From contig JADFVM010000041.1 in the NCBI GenBank assembly GCA_015222555.1, positions 1 to 6,819 of the forward strand: a stretch of DNA of 6,819 bases. Reading direction: 5' to 3'. The notes under the pieces were generated by a model that did no database searches, had not been told where the DNA came from, and saw only the letters and a program-made list of their open reading frames with translations. The position numbers and the translations under genes are program-made. The DNA comes from Pseudomonadota bacterium (GTDB lineage Bacteria; Desulfobacterota; JADFVX01). Of the stretch, positions 1 through 6,158 are shown one piece after another; the first letter of the stretch is position 1, and the number at the start of each line of letters is the position of its first letter.

Positions 1-1
1 A

Positions 2-63
2 TGATTGCGGAATAAGGGGACAAACTGTCTGAGCAAAGCGAGTTTTTGTCCCCGCCGCAATCA
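2..63. repeat. Hairpin-forming inverted repeat, probably a dispersed intergenic element
   Basis: The outer arms TGATTGCGG (2-10) and CCGCAATCA (55-63) are perfectly complementary over 9 bp. Inside them GGGGACAAA (16-24) pairs with TTTGTCCCC (45-53), with the short stretch 11-15 against position 54 left unpaired. The result is a compact two-part stem enclosing about 20 nt. No T-run follows on the + strand, so it is not a classical intrinsic terminator. The architecture resembles REP- or MITE-like intergenic palindromes. That it is repeated elsewhere in the genome is inference. Confidence 0.6.
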
Positions 64-116
64 GTTGCGTGAACGAGGGTAGCCGAAGGCCAAAGTTGTG
101 GGCGGCTTTTCTTTTG

Positions 117-168
117 CATACTTCTTCTTTCACCACTGCGGGTATAAAGGCCGTCAAAGAAAAGTATG
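117..168. repeat. Imperfect inverted repeat with CATACTT / AAGTATG ends
   Basis: The left arm at 117-130 (CATACTTCTTCTTT) and the right arm at 155-168 (CAAAGAAAAGTATG) are inverted copies with two mismatches, separated by 24 nt. The left arm is preceded by a pyrimidine-rich run (106-115). From memory, similar pyrimidine-rich arm / AAAGAAAAGTA arm palindromes occur between genes in many proteobacterial genomes. Membership in a dispersed family cannot be shown from one copy. Confidence 0.5.
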
Positions 169-269
169 ATGACTTTTCCAGGATAAAGCAAGGCCACGTT
201 CACATGGTGGGGATTTTTTACGGCAACACAAAAAGACAATAAAAATAGCATGATACGCATAAAATATCA

Positions 270-476
270 ATGAGTACATACGGCTTAAAATATTTTCTTT
301 CCGTCCTTGCCCTTGTTTTTATAATTGAGGGCATCCCTTATTTCCTCTCCCCCGTCGGTATAAAGAAGTGGCTGGCCATGGTTAAGGAGATGTCAAATTC
401 CATGTTACGTGGCATGGGTTTCTTTTTTATACTTTTAGGGCTGGCAATCCTTTATCTGGCTCTTAGAGTCCTTTAA
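270..476 (+). CDS. DUF2065 (YjeT-like) small inner-membrane protein
   Basis: This encodes 68 residues with two predicted membrane helices, roughly residues 7-27 and 46-67. The family signature is visible: an EGIPYFLSP segment at the end of helix 1 (residues 20-28), a short basic and polar loop, then LRGMGFFFILLGLAILYL opening helix 2. This matches the DUF2065/YjeT pattern of a small protein with two helices joined by a short charged loop. No biochemical function is established for the family. ATG 270 gives the usual N-terminus, but I see no Shine-Dalgarno sequence before it. A seven-codon frame starting at ATG 250 ends in a TGA that overlaps this start (ATGA at 270-273), which could allow coupling but may be chance. 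The stop lies 5 bp before the SpoIID-family gene, so the two are probably cotranscribed. Confidence 0.85.
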   Translation: MSTYGLKYFLSVLALVFIIEGIPYFLSPVGIKKWLAMVKEMSNSMLRGMGFFFILLGLAILYLALRVL

Positions 477-481
477 CTGTC

Positions 482-1606
482 ATGAAGCCTCTCAGCTTAC
501 TCCCTTTTTTAATCTCACTCTGTCTATCTCTTCTTGCAGCCTGTGCCCCTATCCAGAAAGGCGCTACCCAAATAATCTCAAATGAGCCAAAGGTTAATGT
601 TGCCATTTTAAAGGGATCGAAAGACGTTGAAATTTCTGGAAGCAATTTAAGGCTTGTTACTAATAGAGGCGCAAAAACGGTTGGTGAGAATAAACTGTTA
701 ATAATCAACGATACGAGGGGATATCGCCTGGGACGTAAGATATATCCGGCCTCCAGTATAGGACTGCAGGGAAGGGATATTAAAGTTAATGGTCGAGGGT
801 ATGCCGGTGAAATCATCCTGATTAAAGAAAATGGTACCCTTACGGTAATCAATAAAATCGACATGGAAACCTATCTCTATGGCGTCATAAATAACGAAAT
901 ATCATCAGCATGGCCGATGGAGGCCGTCAAGGCTCAGGCCGTTGCCGCAAGGACCTATGCCTTTTACAAGCTCAACAGCAAACTGGACAAACCTTACTTT
1001 CTAGAATCGACAGTGATGGATCAGGTGTACAGCGGGCAGGGCTCGGAAGATGAAAGGGCGCGCAGAGCCGTAAATGAGACCAAGGGAGAGATTCTTTTTC
1101 ATAAAAAGGTCGTCGCACAGGCCCTTTTCCACTCCAGCTGCGGAGGCCATACGGAAGCAGCTGAGAATGTGTGGGGGACAGACTATCCTTATTTAAAAAG
1201 TGTGGAAGACCGGTTCTGCACAGACGCGCCTAACTATTTCTGGACCTACCTTTCCAGCTATGATAATATTTCGTCTGCCTTGGCTGCAGCCGGTTATCCT
1301 CCGGGTTCAAGCCGGGAAATAAGAGTGCTTGAAAGAAGTGAAAGCGGAAGAGTCGTGACTGTTAAAATAGATACTTTCACACTTTCCGGAGAAGACCTGA
1401 GAAGGATCATTGGTTACAGCAGAATCAAGAGCACCCTCTTCAATATTGAACTCCATGATGATAATGTTGTCTTCTCGGGAAGCGGCGCCGGTCATGGTGT
1501 CGGTATGTGTCAGTGGGGCGCCAAGGGAATGGCTGAGGCGGGACACTCCTACAGGGATATTTTGCATAAATACTATAACAAGGTTTTCCTTAAAAAAGTT
1601 TATTAA
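482..1606 (+). CDS. SpoIID/LytB-domain lipoprotein, probable peptidoglycan enzyme
   Basis: This encodes 374 residues. The N-terminus is a lipoprotein signal peptide: K2, a hydrophobic stretch 4-18 and lipobox L18-A19-A20-C21, so mature C21 would be lipidated. A22 at +2 is compatible with outer-membrane sorting. Residues about 40-115 form a beta-rich N-terminal part. The SpoIID core follows from about 118, with the YLYGVINNE segment (131-139) and the KAQAVAARTYA segment (150-160). E139 aligns by motif with the catalytic glutamate of Bacillus SpoIID. Then come SSCGGHTE (218-225) with V230-W231, and a C-terminal GSGAGHGVGMCQWG motif typical of the family. SpoIID proteins act as lytic transglycosylases on glycan strands stripped of stem peptides. 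In a Gram-negative cell the role is more likely cell-wall remodelling than sporulation (inference). ATG 482 is the only start that gives the signal peptide. The ribosome binding site is weak, so coupling to the DUF2065 gene is plausible. Confidence 0.9.
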   Translation: MKPLSLLPFLISLCLSLLAACAPIQKGATQIISNEPKVNVAILKGSKDVEISGSNLRLVTNRGAKTVGENKLLIINDTRGYRLGRKIYPASSIGLQGRDIKVNGRGYAGEIILIKENGTLTVINKIDMETYLYGVINNEISSAWPMEAVKAQAVAARTYAFYKLNSKLDKPYFLESTVMDQVYSGQGSEDERARRAVNETKGEILFHKKVVAQALFHSSCGGHTEAAENVWGTDYPYLKSVEDRFCTDAPNYFWTYLSSYDNISSALAAAGYPPGSSREIRVLERSESGRVVTVKIDTFTLSGEDLRRIIGYSRIKSTLFNIELHDDNVVFSGSGAGHGVGMCQWGAKGMAEAGHSYRDILHKYYNKVFLKKVY

Positions 1607-1663
1607 GACACATGGAATCTAAAGACAGTAGTAAAAATGTAGTTGTCTCTTACGACACATTTA

Positions 1664-2683
1664 ATGAAAACAGATAATTTCGACTATCATCTCCCCGAGG
1701 AGTTGATAGCCCAGGCCCCACCCCGTATCAGAAGTCACTCAAGGCTTCTTGTTCACCACAGAAAAGAGAATAAAATCAGCCACCACAAATTTCAGGAAAT
1801 TTCAGGCTTTTTCGGGTCAAATGATCTCCTTATATTTAATGATACACGAGTCATTCCTGCCAGACTGTTCGGTCACAAAAAGACGGGTGGCAAGGTAGAG
1901 GTTCTGCTTATCCGGGAGTTAAAGACAGACCATTGGGAAGCGATGGTCAAAACATCAAAAAAAACGCTCCCGGGTATGCATTTCCTGCTCGACGGTGGGA
2001 TTGAAGCCACCGTTGTAAAAATCATTGAAGGTACCGTCCTTCTCAAGCTGCAGTCTATTGAGGGTGTGAAAACTGCCATAGAAAAATATGGCAGTTTGCC
2101 CCTACCTCCCTATATTAAAAGGCAGACCACTGACGAGGACAAAGATCGTTATCAGACTGTTTTTGCTAAAAGAGATGGCGCCGTGGCTGCCCCAACGGCT
2201 GGCCTCCACTTTACAGAGGAAATAATGAATAAGATCAGGGAAAATGGTGCTGCCATTGAGATGATAACCCTCCATGTGGGGCCCGGTACATTTCAGCCTG
2301 TAAGAGCCGACAACCTGAAAGCGCATAAGATGCATGAAGAATATTTTCAAATAGAAAAGCAGGTAGCCGACAAGGTTAACGAGGTTAAAAAAAAAGGGGG
2401 AAGGGTCATCTCTGTGGGGACCACCGTGGTAAGAGCACTGGAATCTTCATCCCAGGGTGGAAAGCTCTTGCCAAAAAAAGGATGGACTGATATATTTATC
2501 CACCCTGGGCGGAGCTTTGAAATTGTTGATGCCATGGTTACCAATTTTCACCTGCCAAAATCGACACTTTTCATGCTTGTTTCAGCCTTTGTAGGCACTG
2601 ATCAATTGAAAAAAGTCTATGAAGAAGCGGTGAGAGAAAAGTACCGTTTTTTCAGCTATGGCGACGCTATGCTCATCTTGTAA
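1664..2683 (+). CDS. queA: S-adenosylmethionine:tRNA ribosyltransferase-isomerase QueA
   Basis: QueA transfers and isomerises the ribosyl group of S-adenosylmethionine onto 7-aminomethyl-7-deazaguanine (preQ1) at tRNA position 34, giving epoxyqueuosine, in the cytoplasm. From ATG 1664 the product is 339 residues, close to the family norm of about 340-355. It begins MKTDNFDYHLPEELIAQ, the usual QueA opening. Conserved blocks follow in order: FNDTRVIPARL (58-68), PPYIKR, DRYQTVFA, AAPTAGLHF (175-183), the THVGPGTF-like block LHVGPGTFQPVR, VGTTVVRALES, HPGRSFEIVDAMVTNFHLPK (280-299) and a C-terminal YRFFSYGDAMLI. No catalytic block is missing. A longer frame from TTG 1643 adds seven residues (MSLTTHL) with no family counterpart, so I prefer the ATG. 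Neither start has a clear Shine-Dalgarno sequence. The gene lies 57 bp after the SpoIID-family gene and upstream of its pathway partner tgt. Confidence 0.96.
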   Translation: MKTDNFDYHLPEELIAQAPPRIRSHSRLLVHHRKENKISHHKFQEISGFFGSNDLLIFNDTRVIPARLFGHKKTGGKVEVLLIRELKTDHWEAMVKTSKKTLPGMHFLLDGGIEATVVKIIEGTVLLKLQSIEGVKTAIEKYGSLPLPPYIKRQTTDEDKDRYQTVFAKRDGAVAAPTAGLHFTEEIMNKIRENGAAIEMITLHVGPGTFQPVRADNLKAHKMHEEYFQIEKQVADKVNEVKKKGGRVISVGTTVVRALESSSQGGKLLPKKGWTDIFIHPGRSFEIVDAMVTNFHLPKSTLFMLVSAFVGTDQLKKVYEEAVREKYRFFSYGDAMLIL

Positions 2684-2871
2684 CCCTGACTTATTTTATG
2701 CTTCGACAGGCTCAGCATGACAGGAAAAGAACAATCATTTACGTGTTAACAGGTCACCCTGAGCTAGTCGAAGGGTGTATTTTATTTAGGCAACTGCCTG
2801 TTAAAAATTAACATGTTTAAACTTAATATTACCTTTGCGACTTTGCGGTAAATAGGCATTTTGATAGTGCA
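2684..2871. other. queA-tgt intergenic region
   Basis: This 188 bp gap contains no gene. Its left part is an inverted repeat (2701-2773). Its right part is AT-rich around 2800-2830, including the palindrome GTTAA-AAA-TTAAC (2800-2812). It ends with CTTTGCG repeated in tandem at 2833-2839 and 2841-2847. I see no well-spaced -35/-10 pair: TTAACA (2808-2813) and TAATAT (2824-2829) are only 10 bp apart. There is no T-tailed hairpin terminator after queA. Read-through from queA into tgt is therefore possible. Confidence 0.6.
2701..2773. repeat. Inverted repeat with CTTCGACAGGCTCAG-type arms
   Basis: The left arm 2701-2721 and the right arm 2753-2773 are inverted copies matching at 17 of 21 positions, with perfect blocks CTTCGAC/GTCGAAG, CTCAG/CTGAG and TGAC/GTCA. 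A 31 nt loop separates them. The arm matches, as far as I recall, a sequence type seen repeatedly between genes in many proteobacterial and related genomes, in forms such as CCCTGAGCCTGTCGAAGGG. The mismatched centre suggests an old, decaying copy. No transposase gene is present, so any mobility would have depended on an enzyme supplied elsewhere. Confidence 0.7.
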
Positions 2872-3996
2872 GTGAGTTTTAGCTTTGATCTTTTAAATAA
2901 ATGTTCGGGAACGAATGCAAGGCGTGGCAGGATTCATACCGGCCGTGGTGAGATAAATACACCTGTCTTCATGCCTGTGGGTACGCAGGGCACGGTAAAG
3001 GCGATGACGCCGGACATGCTTCATCAGCTGGATGTAGAGATTATTCTCGGCAATACCTATCATCTCTATCTCAGACCGGGCCATAAGCTTGTCAAGGAGC
3101 TGGGGGGACTTCACAAGTTTATCGGATGGGATCGTCCCCTTCTTACTGATAGCGGCGGCTTCCAGGTATACAGTTTAGGCAGCCTGAGAAAAATCTCTGA
3201 AGAAGGCGTCCGGTTTCAATCGCACATCGACGGGTCATACCATTTCCTCTCACCGGAATCGTCTATTTCTATCCAGGAGGATCTGGGGGCTGATATTATC
3301 ATGTGTTTTGATGAGTGTCCGCCATACCCGGCTACCTATGACTATGTAGAAACATCGCTTGATATGACGCTACGGTGGGCCAAACGCTGTAAGTCGGCAA
3401 AGAAAAATGACGGCAGTGCACTCTTCGGAATAATTCAGGGGGGAATGTTTGAGGACCTTCGAAGGCGTTCTGCAGAGGAAACAAAGGAAATAGGATTTGA
3501 CGGATATGCCCTGGGTGGTTTAAGCGTTGGAGAAACAAAACCGCTCATGTATAACATGGTGGAAGCAACCGTTCCTTTCATGCCGGAGGATAAGCCGAGG
3601 TACCTCATGGGTGTGGGAACGCCTGAGGATCTGGTGGAGAATATTGCCAGAGGGATTGACATGTTTGATTGTGTCATGCCCACAAGGAACGCAAGAAACG
3701 GGTCTCTTTTTACCTCTTCCGGCAAGCTGGTTATTAAAAACAGCCGTTATGAAAGGGATGACTTACCTGTCGATGAGAAATGCGCCTGTTATACCTGCCG
3801 GAATTTCTCGAGGGCCTATTTAAGGCATCTCTTTATGGCAAAAGAGATTCTGTCGTCTACGTTGAATACGATCCATAATTTGCATTATTATCTAAATCTC
3901 ATGCGAGAGATTAGATCGGCCATTGAGGAAAACAGGTTTGCGCAGTATAAGAAGGAGTTTTACGCATTAAGAGACGCGGGCATAGAGCAGTTATAA
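2872..3996 (+). CDS. tgt: Queuine/preQ1 tRNA-guanine transglycosylase
   Basis: Tgt exchanges guanine at position 34 of tRNAs with GUN anticodons (Asp, Asn, His, Tyr) for preQ1, the step before QueA acts. The product is 374 residues, essentially the length of E. coli Tgt (375). The conserved blocks are intact: FMPVGTQGTVKAMTP (33-47), LTDSGGFQVYSLG (91-103) with D93 matching E. coli D89, FGIIQGG (185-191), GYALGGLSVGE (211-221) and GIDMFDCVMPTRNARNG (261-277), where D266 corresponds to the nucleophile D264. The zinc site is complete: C304, C306, C309 and H335. The start is GTG 2872. No ATG, GTG or TTG occurs in frame between it and the upstream stop at 2824-2826, so this is the only common start. 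The Shine-Dalgarno match is poor (TAGG, 15 bp upstream). The gene has a repeat-bearing gap on each side. Confidence 0.97.
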   Translation: MSFSFDLLNKCSGTNARRGRIHTGRGEINTPVFMPVGTQGTVKAMTPDMLHQLDVEIILGNTYHLYLRPGHKLVKELGGLHKFIGWDRPLLTDSGGFQVYSLGSLRKISEEGVRFQSHIDGSYHFLSPESSISIQEDLGADIIMCFDECPPYPATYDYVETSLDMTLRWAKRCKSAKKNDGSALFGIIQGGMFEDLRRRSAEETKEIGFDGYALGGLSVGETKPLMYNMVEATVPFMPEDKPRYLMGVGTPEDLVENIARGIDMFDCVMPTRNARNGSLFTSSGKLVIKNSRYERDDLPVDEKCACYTCRNFSRAYLRHLFMAKEILSSTLNTIHNLHYYLNLMREIRSAIEENRFAQYKKEFYALRDAGIEQL

Positions 3997-4015
3997 TTGA
4001 TAGTTTCGTAAAAAA

Positions 4016-4097
4016 TTGTCATTCCCGCGAAGGCGGGAATCCAGCCTTTTCAGATAGTTACATGCTTTCTGGATTCCCGCCTTCGCGGGAATGACAA
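4016..4097. repeat. 29 bp perfect inverted repeat with nested palindromes, MITE- or dRS3-like
   Basis: The arms 4016-4044 and 4069-4097 are perfectly complementary over 29 bp around a 24 nt loop. Each arm is itself a palindrome: ATTCCCGC and GCGGGAAT around a 4 nt centre (4021-4040, and again 4073-4092). The DNA or RNA could therefore form one long stem or two short hairpins. The 20 bp core fits the pattern ATTCCC-N8-GGGAAT, known from the neisserial dRS3 repeats, and very similar cores with GTCATTCCCGCG ends are common between genes in other proteobacteria (recalled, not searched). On the + strand the stem is followed by A residues, not T, so it is a poor terminator for tgt. Read on the - strand, it is followed by five T residues (complement of 4011-4015). 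Confidence 0.85.
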
Positions 4098-4139
4098 AAA
4101 AGTGTTTTTCTAGACTTTTTGCGAGAACATCATCACTGT

Positions 4140-4168
4140 TTCAATTTATTATTAGCGTATTTCATAAT
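4140..4168 (+). promoter_or_regulatory. Tentative sigma-70-type promoter for yajC-secD-secF
   Basis: CATAAT at 4163-4168 matches the -10 consensus in 5 of 6 positions. TTCAAT at 4140-4145, spaced 17 bp upstream, matches the -35 consensus in only 3 of 6. The surroundings are AT-rich and the gap is the only sizeable one before the Sec genes, which supports a start of transcription here. A second CATAAT at 4171-4176 is an alternative -10 box. The assignment is by eye and weak. Confidence 0.3.
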
Positions 4169-4190
4169 TACATAATAAATTAACTTTTAC

Positions 4191-4196
4191 AGGAGG
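4191..4196 (+). promoter_or_regulatory. Strong ribosome binding site of yajC, which fixes a TTG start
   Basis: AGGAGG is a full match to the anti-Shine-Dalgarno core. It lies 7 nt before the TTG at 4204, which is ideal spacing. No ATG or GTG is available in frame nearby, so this site decides the start. Confidence 0.85.
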
Positions 4197-4203
4197 TATT
4201 AAC

Positions 4204-4557
4204 TTGTTTGTAGCAATAGCGTATGCAGCAGAGGCCGCAGCCCCGCCTGCACAGGGTATCGGGAGCATGTTACTCCCCATGGTACTGATTTTCGGGATTT
4301 TTTACTTTCTCATCATCAGACCGCAGCAGAAAAAGGCAAAGGATCACACAAAATCTCTGGAAGCGCTAAAAACCGGTGACGAGGTGGTAACATCAGGTGG
4401 TATTTACGGTGTCATTACCAAAGTTGACGGCGATACGGTGATAGTTGAGATTGCCGACAAGGTCAAGGTGAGAGCCGTCAAGTCGCAGCTTTATCCAAGA
4501 ACAAAGAAGGAAGTAACAGAAAAGGAAGACAAAGAAGATAAGAAAGATAAGAAATAA
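4204..4557 (+). CDS. yajC: Preprotein translocase subunit YajC
   Basis: YajC is a small single-span inner-membrane protein that associates with SecD-SecF and the SecYEG translocon; its exact contribution is not settled. The 117-residue product has a short Ala-rich N-terminus (4-17), one membrane helix at about 20-38 and the hallmark FYFLIIRPQQKK segment (33-44) where the helix meets the cytoplasm. A compact basic/acidic domain follows, with LKTGDEVVTSGGIYG (55-69) and VKVRAVKSQL, as in other YajC proteins. The last 18 residues are almost entirely Lys, Glu and Asp, a low-complexity tail that varies between species. Translation starts at TTG 4204, supported by an ideal AGGAGG. The gene is first in the apparent yajC-secD-secF unit, 26 bp before secD. 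Confidence 0.95.
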   Translation: MFVAIAYAAEAAAPPAQGIGSMLLPMVLIFGIFYFLIIRPQQKKAKDHTKSLEALKTGDEVVTSGGIYGVITKVDGDTVIVEIADKVKVRAVKSQLYPRTKKEVTEKEDKEDKKDKK

Positions 4558-4566
4558 TCCTAAGTG

Positions 4567-4574
4567 AAAGGGGT
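4567..4574 (+). promoter_or_regulatory. Ribosome binding site of secD
   Basis: AAAGGGGT is a purine-rich stretch that ends 9 nt before ATG 4584, between the yajC stop and secD. It supports this ATG, which also gives the expected N-terminal membrane helix. Confidence 0.65.
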
Positions 4575-4583
4575 AAATAGTTA

Positions 4584-6158
4584 ATGAATATCAAAGGTCG
4601 GCTTGCAATATCACTTGTAGTCGTTCTGGCAGCCATCTTTTTCCTTATGCCACACCTCAAGGAGGACCTTCCTCCCTGGTGGAGCCAATACAGGGTTAAT
4701 CTCGGTCTTGACCTGCAGGGTGGAATGCATCTTGTGCTGGGGGTAGATCAGGAAGAGGCTGTTAAGGGCGTCATGGAACGGTTGGGCGATGAAATTGAGG
4801 AAAGCCTGTCTGAAAAGCATATAAGATTAAAAAGGATCAAGTTGGAAGGGTACCAGACACTGAAACTCAGTCTGTTGTCAGAAAGTGACCTAAAAGAAAC
4901 GACAGAGACTCTTGCAGGTGATTTTCCTCAGCTAGTCATGTCCTCCAGCACAGGTGGAGAAATAACCCTTTCGCTTTCTCAGAGTGAAATCGATTTTATA
5001 AAAAAATTCGCCGTCGATCAGGGTATAGAGGTTATTCGAAACAGGATTGATGAAACTGGTGTAAATGAACCGACAATTCAACGCCAGGGTGAAAACAGAA
5101 TCCTTGTTCAGCTTCCCGGCATCAAAGATCCAGATAGGGCCATTAAACTATTACAAGAGACTGCACAGCTGCAGTTTAAACTGGTCGATGAGGACCATGA
5201 TCTGGAAAGGGCTCTTAAGGGGAGAGTGCCCAAAGGCAGTGAAATTGCCTATAAGAAAGTTCTTGAGAAAGGCACGGGCAGAGTCATAAAAAATACGCCC
5301 TTCCTCTTAAAGAAAAGAACCCTTATGAGGGGTGACAGGTTGACAAACGCCAGGGTGCGTGTAGATAGTCAGTTCAATCAGCCTTATATTTCCATGGATT
5401 TTGATAAAAAAGGTGGAAAGCAGTTCGAGCGTATCACGGGAGCTAACATCGGTAAAAGACTGGCCATTGTCCTTGATAACAACGTCTACTCCGCACCGGT
5501 AATCAAGTCTAAAATAAGCGGCGGCAGCGCCATCATCGAGGGGAGCTTTACCATGGATGAAGCCCATGATCTGGCAATTGCATTGCGATCCGGTGCACTG
5601 CCCGCGCCTGTTGAAATTCTTGAAAACAGAACGGTGGGGCCGTCCCTTGGAAAGGATTCTATTCAAAAAGGCTTTCTGTCCATGTTAATCGGGGGCGTCC
5701 TGGTCCTCCTCTTTATGGCCCTCTATTATAAATTGTCGGGTCTTGTGGCTGACATTGTCCTTATTCTGAACATATTGCTAGTGCTGGGATTTCTCGCGGC
5801 GCTTAATGCCACACTTACATTACCCGGTATTGCGGGAATCGTGCTCACCATCGGTATGGCCGTCGATGCGAATGTTATTATCTATGAAAGGATCAGAGAA
5901 GAGCTAAGGATTGGCAAAACTCCGCTTGCGGCTCTGGACAGCGGTTTTTCAAAGGCCTTTCTTCCCATTATGGATGCCAACGTGACGACATTGATTGCCG
6001 CAGTCGTTCTCTTTGAATTCGGTACGGGCCCTGTCAAAGGGTTTGCCGTCACTCTTTCAATCGGCATATTGTCAAGTCTTTTTACGGCGCTTTTTGTGTC
6101 GAGAGTGCTCTTTGACTTTTTCCTCAAGGGGAAAAAAGTGACTAAGCTAAGTATATAG
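4584..6158 (+). CDS. secD: Protein translocase subunit SecD
   Basis: SecD, with SecF, uses the proton motive force to complete protein export through SecYEG; its large periplasmic domain handles emerging chains. The product is 524 residues, shorter than E. coli SecD (615) but usual for many other bacteria. Helix 1 covers about 7-23, followed by the LGLDLQGGMHLVL motif (40-52). The periplasmic region runs to about 355, with TGVNEPTIQRQG and the ILVQLPGIKDPDRA block. Five further helices lie at about 364-384, 387-407, 414-434, 462-480 and 486-511. The GMAVDANVIIYERIREE motif (424-440) contains D428, the candidate counterpart of the proton-pathway aspartate (E. coli D519, T. thermophilus SecDF D340, from memory). 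IMDANVTTL (462-470) is also typical. The gene looks intact and sits 8 bp before secF. Confidence 0.97.
   Translation: MNIKGRLAISLVVVLAAIFFLMPHLKEDLPPWWSQYRVNLGLDLQGGMHLVLGVDQEEAVKGVMERLGDEIEESLSEKHIRLKRIKLEGYQTLKLSLLSESDLKETTETLAGDFPQLVMSSSTGGEITLSLSQSEIDFIKKFAVDQGIEVIRNRIDETGVNEPTIQRQGENRILVQLPGIKDPDRAIKLLQETAQLQFKLVDEDHDLERALKGRVPKGSEIAYKKVLEKGTGRVIKNTPFLLKKRTLMRGDRLTNARVRVDSQFNQPYISMDFDKKGGKQFERITGANIGKRLAIVLDNNVYSAPVIKSKISGGSAIIEGSFTMDEAHDLAIALRSGALPAPVEILENRTVGPSLGKDSIQKGFLSMLIGGVLVLLFMALYYKLSGLVADIVLILNILLVLGFLAALNATLTLPGIAGIVLTIGMAVDANVIIYERIREELRIGKTPLAALDSGFSKAFLPIMDANVTTLIAAVVLFEFGTGPVKGFAVTLSIGILSSLFTALFVSRVLFDFFLKGKKVTKLSI

Larger units (their letters stand above)
1..269. other. 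Intergenic leader upstream of the DUF2065 gene, with no convincing gene
   Basis: No reading frame here resembles a protein I recognise. The ATG at position 1 reaches a stop after four codons, so no upstream gene visibly ends in the window. The stretch is mostly occupied by two inverted repeats (2-63 and 117-168, listed separately). A GTG-initiated frame of 57 codons runs from 69 to 242, but it lacks a ribosome binding site and crosses the second repeat, so I read it as chance. A weak promoter-like pair (TTTACG at 217-222, 17 bp spacer, TAAAAA at 240-245) lies just before the DUF2065 gene but matches the sigma-70 consensus in only 4 of 6 bases in each box. Confidence 0.6.
3997..4203. other. 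tgt-yajC intergenic region and leader of the Sec genes
   Basis: This 207 bp gap carries no gene. Its first half is a long palindromic repeat (4016-4097). A weak AT-rich stem (AAAAAGT 4097-4103 with ACTTTTT 4114-4120) follows. The remainder, about 4135-4190, is strongly AT-rich, suited to a promoter for yajC-secD-secF. I see no riboswitch-like conserved core in it. Confidence 0.6.

Noticed and set aside
69..242. A 57-codon GTG-initiated open frame in the leader region
   Set aside because: It has no ribosome binding site, runs through the inverted repeat at 117-168, and its translation matches no family I recognise. It is most simply a chance frame.
250..273. A seven-codon leader frame whose TGA overlaps the DUF2065 ATG
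   Set aside because: It has no Shine-Dalgarno sequence, and frames this short arise easily by chance. I mention it only as a possible coupling element.
463..864. A 133-residue open frame on the - strand opposite the SpoIID-family gene, and similar long - strand frames inside secD (5307-5666) and tgt (3435-3725)
   Set aside because: Each lies antisense to a well-supported gene with intact family motifs and has no family resemblance of its own. These are shadow frames.
1612..1677. A 21-codon ATG frame between the SpoIID-family gene and queA
   Set aside because: It overlaps the start of queA, has no ribosome binding site and has no recognisable content.
2684..2871. A preQ1 riboswitch before tgt
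   Set aside because: I see no preQ1 aptamer pattern (small stem with an A-rich tail forming a pseudoknot) in the gap. The stems present are accounted for by the inverted repeat.
4021..4092. Two ATTCCC-N8-GGGAAT units as a possible two-repeat CRISPR array
   Set aside because: The units are palindromic and inverted around one 24 nt loop, not direct repeats with several spacers, and no cas genes are present.
4016..4097. The long hairpin as an intrinsic terminator for tgt
   Set aside because: On the + strand the stem is followed by A residues, not a T-run. Only the - strand orientation has the right tail, and no - strand gene ends there.
4584..6158. SecD truncation, because 524 residues is shorter than E. 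coli SecD
   Set aside because: All family motifs and six membrane helices are present, and lengths near 520-530 are usual outside the enterobacteria.
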